From an uncultured Prevotella sp. (lineage in GTDB: Bacteria; Bacteroidota; Bacteroidia; Bacteroidales; Bacteroidaceae), in the NCBI GenBank assembly GCA_900554835.1, contig USJD01000216.1:1-5566 (forward strand): a DNA stretch of 5,566 nucleotides, read 5' to 3'. Within the stretch, counting starts at the first letter, position 1. Each line of letters opens with the position of its first letter. Under the pieces are notes generated by a model. The model searched no databases. It was not told where the DNA came from and worked only from the letters and a program-made list of their open reading frames with translations. The translations under genes were made by a program, and so were the position numbers. Shown here piece by piece: positions 1-5,157 of this stretch.

Positions 1-144
1 GATGATATGATAAAGACTCTTCTCATTATCACCGGCTTCGGCACGAGCCTCTTCTGAATCGAGCACATCGTATGGTCTTGATTCCACCAGTTCCACCAGT
101 TCCTTTGGCGGACGAATGCCCTTAAAAGGTTTAATTTTTGCCAT
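1..144 (-). CDS. DUF1015 family protein, N-terminal fragment (cut by window edge)
   Basis: The first 48 codons of a gene that runs off the left edge. Translation starts MAKIKPFKGIRPPKELVE and continues through SRPYDVLDSEEAR to a final SLYHI at the edge. This is the characteristic opening of the DUF1015 (COG4198) family, recognised from memory. Family members are usually about 400 residues, so roughly one tenth is visible. The ATG at 144-142 is the natural start because the family normally begins with M-x-x-I-x-P-F. DUF1015 proteins have no established function; some annotations call them SpoOJ/ParB-like, and the I-x-P-x-x-x-I-R-P opening is reminiscent of ParB-fold proteins. It follows serC and serA on the same strand, 117 bp downstream of serA, with its own candidate promoter, which suggests a link to serine metabolism. 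Family call fairly sure; function unknown. Confidence 0.85.
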   Translation of the reverse strand, partial: MAKIKPFKGIRPPKELVELVESRPYDVLDSEEARAEAGDNEKSLYHII

Positions 145-170
145 AATGTTGTAGGTATTAAAATACCGCA

Positions 171-203
171 CTAAAATAGTCCGGCACTATGATAAAACAC
201 AAA
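171..203 (-). promoter_or_regulatory. Candidate Bacteroidetes-type promoter for the DUF1015 gene
   Basis: Read on the minus strand, TTTG (203-200) is followed after 21 nt by TATTTTAG (178-171). This differs at one constrained position from the Bacteroidetes -7 consensus TAnnTTTG, with a -33 TTTG at acceptable spacing. Transcription would start near 165, giving a leader of about 20 nt. That start falls on a small perfect palindrome, GGTATTAAAATACC (154-167), which could be an operator or chance. A second TTTG lies at 213-210. The gene may instead be read through from serA, so this is only a moderate call. Confidence 0.35.
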
Positions 204-213
204 AGCCCACAAA

Positions 214-234
214 GGATACTATCATACAGTACCC
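214..234 (-). terminator. Weak candidate transcription terminator hairpin after serA
   Basis: In the minus-strand RNA, GGGUACU (234-228) can pair with AGUAUCC (220-214) as a 7-bp stem containing one G-U wobble, with a 7-nt loop. The stem is followed by an interrupted T-rich run (TTTGTGGGCTTTTG). The wobble is compatible only with a minus-strand transcript, because the plus-strand copy would carry an A-C mismatch. The stem is short and the T run is broken, so termination may be partial, leaving room for read-through into the DUF1015 gene. Confidence 0.3.
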
Positions 235-261
235 TCTGCGAGCTCACCTATTATTCTTTTA

Positions 262-1179
262 TTACTTGTTTACCTGGAATTTGGTACAGCCATCCTTGAA
301 GAATGCATTGATCTGCTTAGCAGCAGCAATACCAGCATTGATATTAGCCTCTGCAGTCTGTGCACCCATCTTCTTTGGAGTAGAGAAATAGCGACCTTCA
401 AACTTTGCAAACTCAGCATCAGCATCTGGCTTGATATCTGTAATAAACTTCAAGTCCTCACGCTCAGCCATCAGCTTAACCAACTCTTCCTCGTTGATAA
501 CTTCCTTGCGGGCAGTATTGATCAAGATACCACCCTTAGGCAACTGGTTTACGGTCTTATAATCGATACTCTTGATAGTCTCTGGAGTAGCAGGAATATG
601 AAGAGAAACGATGTCACAAGTCTGGAACAATTCATCCTGACTCTTAACAGCATGAACACCGGCAGCCTCAATAACATCAGCAGGGCAGAAAGCATCATAA
701 GCAGATACTTCCATACCGAAGCCCTTAGCGATGCGAGCAACATTTCTACCCACATTACCGAAAGCAAGAATACCTAATTTCTTACCCTTCAACTCAGAAC
801 CAGCCTTGCCATTGTAGAAATTACGAACAGCAAATACCAATAAACCGAAAACCAATTCGGCAACTGCATTAGAGTTCTGACCTGGAGTATTCTCAGCAAC
901 TACATTGTGAGCAGTAGCAGCAGCAAGGTCAATATTGTCATAACCTGCACCAGCACGTACAACAATCTTCAGATTCTTGGCAGCATCCAAAACTTCAGCA
1001 GTAACTTTGTCAGATCGGATAATCATTGCATCCACGTCTTTCACTGCATCCAAAAGCTGAGCTTTTTCTGTATATTTCTCAAGCAGGACAAGTTCATTGC
1101 CTGCACCTTCTATTTCTTTTTTGATACCTTCAACAGCAGCTGCTGCAAAAGGTTTCTCTGTTGCAACTAATACTTTCAT
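262..1179 (-). CDS. serA: D-3-phosphoglycerate dehydrogenase, short lysine-type (type III) form
   Basis: A cytosolic NAD-dependent enzyme that oxidises 3-phosphoglycerate to 3-phosphohydroxypyruvate, the first step of phosphorylated serine synthesis. It has 305 residues, about 100 fewer than E. coli SerA, and lacks the C-terminal ACT serine-binding domain, so feedback inhibition by serine through that domain is not expected. Visible motifs are the substrate-domain segment VVRAGAGYDNIDL (73-85), NTPGQNSNAVAEL (97-109), the nucleotide-binding loop AFGNVG (139-144) followed by acidic D162, and NTAR with catalytic R224 (221-224). The first glycine of GxGxxG is alanine (A139). Where most family members have TPHIGG with a catalytic histidine, this protein reads TPKKMGAQT (267-275), placing K269 at that position. 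This matches the lysine-dependent type III enzymes described from Entamoeba and Bacteroides. The ATG start is 28 nt after the serC stop, in a shared operon. Identification is firm. Confidence 0.96.
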   Translation of the reverse strand: MKVLVATEKPFAAAAVEGIKKEIEGAGNELVLLEKYTEKAQLLDAVKDVDAMIIRSDKVTAEVLDAAKNLKIVVRAGAGYDNIDLAAATAHNVVAENTPGQNSNAVAELVFGLLVFAVRNFYNGKAGSELKGKKLGILAFGNVGRNVARIAKGFGMEVSAYDAFCPADVIEAAGVHAVKSQDELFQTCDIVSLHIPATPETIKSIDYKTVNQLPKGGILINTARKEVINEEELVKLMAEREDLKFITDIKPDADAEFAKFEGRYFSTPKKMGAQTAEANINAGIAAAKQINAFFKDGCTKFQVNK

Positions 1180-1207
1180 GATTGAATTTGATTAGAATAT
1201 TTTCGAA

Positions 1208-2278
1208 TTAGTGCTGTGCCTCGAAATCCTGCATAGCCTTTACGAGAGCATTCACGCCCTCCATAGTCATAGCATTGTAGCAACTTGCACGGAAGCCACC
1301 TACAGAACGGTGACCCTTAATACCTACCATACCACGCTCAACAGCAAAGTCAAGGAATGGCTTCTCAAGTTCCTTATACTCATCGTTCATAACGAAACAG
1401 ATGTTCATCAAAGAACGTGAAGCTTCCTCTACGGTTCCCTTGAAGAGTTTATTGCGATCAATCTCTGCATAGAGTACATCAGCACGCTCGTGAGCACGCT
1501 TATCAGCAGCCTCTACACCACCATTAGCCTTCAACCAACGGAGATTCTCCATCAGAGAATAGATAGGCACTACAGGAGGAGTATTAAACATACTGCCCTT
1601 ATCTACATGAGTACGATAATCAATCATTGTAGGCAACTCACGTGGAGCCTTGCCCAAGAGTTCATCCTTCACGACTACTACAGTTACGCCAGCCATAGAG
1701 AGATTCTTCTGTGCACCAGCGTAGATAGCTGTATATTTAGAAACGTCCACAGGACGGCTCATGATATCAGAACTCATATCAGCAATCAAAGGCACCTTAA
1801 CATCTGGATCACGGCGCAACTCAGTACCATAGATGGTATTGTTGGAAGTGATGTGCAGATAGTCTGCGTCAGCTGGCTCAAGGCCTTCAAACTGAGGATA
1901 GAAAGTATAGTTGGCGTCGGACGAGGATGCGATCTCCACGACCTCACCAAAATGCTTTGCCTCTTTCATTGCCTTCTTGGCCCAAGTACCAGAATTGACA
2001 TAGGCAGCCTTCTTGATGAGGAAGTTGGCAGGAATCTGCATGAACTGCAATGACGCACCACCACCAAGGAAGATAACGGAGTAACCCTCAGGGATATCAA
2101 GCAACTCCTTGAATAAGGAGACAGCCTCATCAACTACTGGCTGGAAATCCTTAGCGCGATGGCTGATTTCCATCAATGAAAGACCTGAACCGTTGAAATC
2201 CAAAATCTGCTTAGCTGTGTTTTCAATCACTTCGCGTGGAAGCATTGAAGGACCTGCATTAAAATTGTACTTCTTCAT
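1208..2278 (-). CDS. serC: Phosphoserine aminotransferase
   Basis: A cytosolic PLP enzyme that transaminates 3-phosphohydroxypyruvate with glutamate to O-phospho-L-serine, the second step of serine synthesis. The same enzyme commonly serves pyridoxal phosphate synthesis by acting on 4-phosphohydroxythreonine. Its 356 residues are normal for the family. It begins with the family's FNAGPSMLP (6-14). MEISHR (36-41) includes a phosphate-binding arginine, R41. GGGAS (72-76) and W99 shape the cofactor pocket; D168 in IADMSSD contacts the PLP ring; K191 in AGAQKN is the Schiff-base lysine. HRSVGGFRAS (323-332) provides H323, R324 and R330 for substrate phosphate binding. Nothing is missing. It is the first gene of the serC-serA operon, with a candidate promoter about 60-90 nt upstream. 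The ATG is preceded by an A/T-rich leader with no Shine-Dalgarno, usual for Bacteroidetes. A possible 8-codon upstream ORF (2316-2290) ends 11 nt before it. Confidence 0.97.
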   Translation of the reverse strand: MKKYNFNAGPSMLPREVIENTAKQILDFNGSGLSLMEISHRAKDFQPVVDEAVSLFKELLDIPEGYSVIFLGGGASLQFMQIPANFLIKKAAYVNSGTWAKKAMKEAKHFGEVVEIASSSDANYTFYPQFEGLEPADADYLHITSNNTIYGTELRRDPDVKVPLIADMSSDIMSRPVDVSKYTAIYAGAQKNLSMAGVTVVVVKDELLGKAPRELPTMIDYRTHVDKGSMFNTPPVVPIYSLMENLRWLKANGGVEAADKRAHERADVLYAEIDRNKLFKGTVEEASRSLMNICFVMNDEYKELEKPFLDFAVERGMVGIKGHRSVGGFRASCYNAMTMEGVNALVKAMQDFEAQH

Positions 2279-2316
2279 CTGTATATTATTTAAGTTTGTA
2301 TTGGATTATTCCCCAT

Positions 2317-2331
2317 GTGTTTTTTAAACAC
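2317..2331. repeat. Perfect inverted repeat at the predicted serC transcription start
   Basis: GTGTTT and AAACAC are perfectly complementary 6-bp arms separated by three T residues on the plus strand. The element lies immediately downstream of the candidate -7 box at 2344-2337, so it covers or directly follows the expected transcription start. It could be an operator for a dimeric repressor or a small 5' hairpin stabilising the serC mRNA. The 3-nt loop and A/T-rich arms mean chance cannot be excluded. Confidence 0.4.
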
Positions 2332-2336
2332 GTCGG

Positions 2337-2368
2337 CGAAATTACAATTTTTATTTGAAACTACCAAA
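2337..2368 (-). promoter_or_regulatory. Candidate Bacteroidetes-type promoter of the serC-serA operon
   Basis: On the minus strand, TTTG (2368-2365) is followed after exactly 20 nt by TAATTTCG (2344-2337), one mismatch from the Bacteroidetes consensus TTTG-N19-21-TAnnTTTG. Transcription would begin around 2332-2329, giving a serC leader of about 50-55 nt. It is the best promoter-like element in the window and lies in the largest gap, after the helicase gene ends and before serC, where an operon promoter is expected. Confidence 0.6.
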
Positions 2369-2369
2369 T

Positions 2370-2455
2370 TTTTCTGCACATTTTTAGCAAAATGGGCAAA
2401 ATTCTTACGGATTGTCAGCCTTTTCTGCCTATTCTATGTATTTTTATGCAGAAAA
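2370..2455. repeat. Three copies of TTTTCTGC upstream of the serC promoter
   Basis: The octamer TTTTCTGC occurs at 2370-2377 and 2421-2428 on the plus strand and inverted (GCAGAAAA) at 2448-2455. The first copy nearly abuts the candidate -33 box at 2365-2368. The second and third form an inverted pair with a 19-nt spacer. Interleaved with that pair is another, ATTCTAT (2431-2437) and ATAGAAT (2455-2461), and a short tandem repeat GCAAAAT lies at 2387-2393 and 2396-2402. The arrangement suits regulator binding sites for serine biosynthesis, but this is inferred from position and repetition alone. The rest of the gap (2462-2543) shows no clear terminator for the helicase gene. Confidence 0.4.
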
Positions 2456-2543
2456 TAGAATCACTGATACATATTATCATCAAGATATGAATGAGATCAT
2501 CTACAAGAGCAAATATATCTTCATCAGGGAGAGTGAAATGAGA

Positions 2544-3857
2544 TTATAAAACCTCTTCCACTACTGTTCTGATACCTTTTATTTTCTGTCCGGCAGTCAG
2601 TTTGAGTACCTGTTTCAACTTAGTACGCGATACGGCCACATAAGCATATCGGTCTTTCACATCGATCTTACCGATCTCGGAAGAATTGAGCTGACCTATT
2701 TTGCAGAGATAACCTACGATGTCACCCTTGCTCACCTTATCCTTCTTTCCCTTACCTATATATATAGTAGCCATACGAGGTTTGGCTGGTACTGCATGAG
2801 TCTGAGGGATTTCGTAAGTCTGTATCTCTGCATCCACATAATCTGGAATGTGTTCAGTAGGTCCGATGATAAAGAAAGCCTTACCCTGAGATTCCCAACG
2901 CGCCGTACGACCTACTCTGTGAATATAACTATCCTCACACTCCGGGATATGATAATGCACAATGTTGTTGATATCAGGAATATCAATACCTCTTGATGCT
3001 AAATCAGTACTTACTAAGATATTCACACTACCATTGCTGAACTTATAGAGTGCATCTTCACGCGCTTTCTGGTCCAATCCACCATGGAAAGAGGAAAGCG
3101 AGAAACCTTTTTCACGCAAGAAATCGCTGGTGCGCTCTACACTGTCACGATAGTTGAGGAACACAATGGTACTCTCATCACCAAAACTCAACAGAAGCTG
3201 GGCGAGTGTCTCCAACTTGTCTTTCTGCGGACTATCCACCTGATAGATACAAACACGGTCTGAAACCTGTTCTTCATCAATACGATAGTCAATCGTTTCT
3301 GCACGATTCATGTGAACGAAGTTAGGAATCTGCTCTGCCTCGGTAGCAGAAAGCAGGATATGGCGTTCCAAATTTGGCAGACTCTCTATCAGTTTGCTCA
3401 TTTCGTTCTGAAAGCCCATTTCCAGACACTTATCAAACTCGTCGATGATGAGATACTTGATATTCTTTATTTCGAAATTACCCTTATCGATATGATCATT
3501 CAGACGTCCTGGAGTACCGAAGACAACCTGAGGCATCACCTTTCTGAGCAAGCGATGTTCATCCATCGTAGGTCGTCCACCATAACAAGCCATTGCCTTT
3601 ACCGGAGTATGCATAGTTCCCAGTACATTGGCCGACTGCAATGCAAGTTCACGACCAGGAGTAATCACAAGCGCCTGCGGAGTATCTACCGACGGATCAA
3701 TGAGTTGAACCAGCGGCAGAAGATAAGCCAGCGTTTTACCACTACCTGTAGGTGAAAGAACCACGACATCCTTATTGCTGTGAAGCATCGCATGCATCGT
3801 AGCTTCCTGCATTCCGTTCAGTTCTATGCCCAAACGAGTCAATATATCTTGTAACAT
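2544..3857 (-). CDS. dbpA: DEAD-box ATP-dependent RNA helicase, DbpA type
   Basis: An ATP-dependent RNA helicase, probably acting in large ribosomal subunit assembly. Two RecA-like domains are complete: a Q-motif region with Q17 (GIELNGMQ), motif I SPTGSGKT (35-42), Ia PGRELA (67-72), Ib TPGRL (115-119), motif II DEFD (139-142) in place of DEAD, III SAT (170-172), IV IVFLNYRDS (231-239), V STDLASRGID (283-292), and VI HRVGRTAR (313-320) with arginine fingers. Residues about 362-437 (from MATIYIGKGKKDKV) match the DbpA C-terminal RRM-like domain, which in E. coli binds hairpin 92 of 23S rRNA. At 437 residues it is close to E. coli DbpA (about 457). The ATG lies 2 nt after the TPR gene stop (TAA-AT-ATG), so ribosomes finishing that gene could reinitiate here. 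DbpA subfamily assignment rests on the C-terminal domain and is fairly sure; the exact RNA target in this organism is inferred. Confidence 0.92.
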   Translation of the reverse strand: MLQDILTRLGIELNGMQEATMHAMLHSNKDVVVLSPTGSGKTLAYLLPLVQLIDPSVDTPQALVITPGRELALQSANVLGTMHTPVKAMACYGGRPTMDEHRLLRKVMPQVVFGTPGRLNDHIDKGNFEIKNIKYLIIDEFDKCLEMGFQNEMSKLIESLPNLERHILLSATEAEQIPNFVHMNRAETIDYRIDEEQVSDRVCIYQVDSPQKDKLETLAQLLLSFGDESTIVFLNYRDSVERTSDFLREKGFSLSSFHGGLDQKAREDALYKFSNGSVNILVSTDLASRGIDIPDINNIVHYHIPECEDSYIHRVGRTARWESQGKAFFIIGPTEHIPDYVDAEIQTYEIPQTHAVPAKPRMATIYIGKGKKDKVSKGDIVGYLCKIGQLNSSEIGKIDVKDRYAYVAVSRTKLKQVLKLTAGQKIKGIRTVVEEVL

Positions 3858-3859
3858 AT

Positions 3860-5077
3860 TTATTTATTATTTCTGTTATTATTCATCACTTTGTCTATCT
3901 CATCAAACTCTTTACCCATATTCAGATTGAGATAAATCGTATATAATGGGAGGGACCACTTCCCTACTTCATTCGGTTCGAGTTTTCTATATTTTTCCAG
4001 ATATGGAAGCGCCTGTTTGTACAGAGCATTTATTTCGTCATGTTTCTTTCTCAATTTCTGCGAGTTTTTATCCAGCATGATGGCGCGGTTGAAACATGAG
4101 AGACCAGCATTGAGATAAGCTTCGGATAAGGAATCATTTTTCGCTATCAGAGACTTACAGATATCAAAACATTCCTCATTCTTTCCCTGATTCAGCAAGA
4201 TGGAGCTCTTGGTCAGGAGATAAGTGGTATTCACAGAATCCACCAGTAAGGCTTCGTTCACCACATTCATTGCCGAATCCAGTTCATTTTTTTCCATATA
4301 ATGTTCTACCAGACGCGGAAAGAAGAAAGGAAAAGAAGGTGAATTCTTGAATCCTTCTTGCAGGCAATCCACATATCTTACCGTATCCTTTTCGAGTTTA
4401 TATGTCTCTGCCAGATATTGCAACATATAATTATAATGAGTAGTATCCTTCAGAGCTATATACGAATGATGTAAAGTAGCCTGTGGGTTCTTCATCTTGT
4501 ATCCGCAATATACAGCCCAGAAAGCCACAGTCGGTATTAGCTTATCTTTCTCCCTGTAATTGTAAGAGGCGAAGAGAGGAATGCTGGCGCAATGCAAATG
4601 CTGGTCCAATAAACTATATGCCTCGGGAAATCTGTTTTTTCTGATAAACCAGAGACCACCGCTGTAGAGGTTTTGTCTGATTTTTCCCAGATAATCAGCA
4701 TGTTGCTTGCGATATTCGATACGCACTCTCCCTTTCCTGTCAGGAACCATTTCTACAGAATCCATATTCTGTGCCACCACAAAGAGTTGTCTTGTCAGAT
4801 TAAACAGTTGGGCTGTATCATACGCTTGTTTCAGATACAACTTTTCATTTCCCTGTTCATATTGTTTTCTCACGGCATCATAGAGAACATTCCATATTTT
4901 CAGGTTTCCGCGATTCACAGAATCCTTGAGCAACTTCTCCATAGATGCCTGAGCCTGAGTTAAATTCTTTCCAGCCTTAACATTGTCTCGTGCAGCAGAA
5001 ATCTCCTTCTTCTGGGCAAAGCCTGCCATACAGAAGAAAGAAATCGACATGAGCAAAAACAACTTAAGTTTATTCAT
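3860..5077 (-). CDS. Secreted tetratricopeptide-repeat (TPR) protein of unknown function
   Basis: A 405-residue protein. Residues 1-21 form a classical signal peptide: basic MNKLK, a hydrophobic stretch from L6 to F20, and a likely signal peptidase I site after GFA (A21), so the mature protein should be periplasmic or exported. The cysteine at 16 (SISFFC) is not in a proper lipobox. The mature part is helical and repeat-like. The clearest TPR-type helix pairs lie at about 251-284 (FFPRLVEHYMEKNELDSA), 285-318 (LLTKSSILLNQGKNEECF) and 319-368, the last interrupted by a charged insertion (KNSQKLRKKHDEIN). Another pair may follow at 372-398. The tail is asparagine-rich (MNNNRNNK). No catalytic motif is visible. 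It lies between a gene of possible DUF6057 type and the helicase, apparently in one operon. TPR domains usually mediate protein contacts; the partner is unknown. Confidence 0.85.
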   Translation of the reverse strand: MNKLKLFLLMSISFFCMAGFAQKKEISAARDNVKAGKNLTQAQASMEKLLKDSVNRGNLKIWNVLYDAVRKQYEQGNEKLYLKQAYDTAQLFNLTRQLFVVAQNMDSVEMVPDRKGRVRIEYRKQHADYLGKIRQNLYSGGLWFIRKNRFPEAYSLLDQHLHCASIPLFASYNYREKDKLIPTVAFWAVYCGYKMKNPQATLHHSYIALKDTTHYNYMLQYLAETYKLEKDTVRYVDCLQEGFKNSPSFPFFFPRLVEHYMEKNELDSAMNVVNEALLVDSVNTTYLLTKSSILLNQGKNEECFDICKSLIAKNDSLSEAYLNAGLSCFNRAIMLDKNSQKLRKKHDEINALYKQALPYLEKYRKLEPNEVGKWSLPLYTIYLNLNMGKEFDEIDKVMNNNRNNK

Positions 5078-5147
5078 ACTTGTTTTTTATGTTGAGATAT
5101 TTAATATAAGGCTTATTAGCCTGAATGTTCATTACGATAAAAGGCAT
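5070..5147 (-). other. Possible 25-codon ORF bridging the two upstream operon genes
   Basis: Between the upstream gene stop (5160-5158) and the TPR start (5077) there is an 80-nt gap filled by an open frame starting ATG at 5147 (MPFIVMNIQANK...) and ending TAA at 5072-5070. The stop overlaps the TPR start in the arrangement TATGAATAA, typical of termination-reinitiation coupling. The same frame stays open upstream, with another ATG at 5171 that would give 33 residues and overlap the preceding gene. The peptide is unrecognised and the region is A/T-rich, so a chance ORF is the more likely explanation. Confidence 0.2.
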
Positions 5148-5154
5148 ATTAGCC
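5110..5154. repeat. Two near-identical 12-bp palindromic repeats, 33 bp apart
   Basis: GGCTTATTAGCC (5110-5121) and GGCATATTAGCC (5143-5154) differ at one base. Each is dyad-symmetric at its ends (GGCT/AGCC in the first, GGC/GCC in the second). Their centres are 33 bp apart, about three helical turns, so a protein bound to both would contact the same DNA face. They sit in the short gap before the TPR gene and could be an operator pair. No Bacteroidetes-type promoter is evident alongside, so function is uncertain. Confidence 0.35.
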
Positions 5155-5157
5155 AGT

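Noticed and set aside
176..190. ATAGT-CCGGC-ACTAT inverted repeat as terminator or operator
   Set aside because: The arms are only 5 bp with A/T content and no T run, and it overlaps the candidate promoter; too weak to call.
1490..2053. 187-codon plus-strand ORF
   Set aside because: It lies wholly antisense to serC, whose catalytic motifs are intact, and its product resembles no known protein. It is a frame shadow.
2421..2461. Classical H-type RNA pseudoknot in the interleaved repeats
   Set aside because: The two 3' arms are contiguous and share a base, leaving no connecting loop to span the 8-bp stem, so both stems cannot form as a standard pseudoknot.
2482..2521. AAGATAT/ATATCTT inverted repeat as helicase terminator
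   Set aside because: The 7-bp A/T-rich arms enclose a 26-nt loop and no T run follows on the minus strand.
2755..2770. TA-rich run (tatatatatag) as a repeat element
   Set aside because: It lies within the helicase coding frame and encodes part of the C-terminal RNA-binding domain; simple codon composition explains it.
3312..3755. 147-codon plus-strand ORF
   Set aside because: It is antisense to the helicase core motifs I-III region and is an unrecognised, histidine- and serine-rich translation; a frame shadow.
5015..5077. Lipoprotein signal in the TPR protein (cysteine 16)
   Set aside because: The preceding residues Ser-Phe-Phe do not fit a lipobox, while a good signal peptidase I site follows at residue 21.
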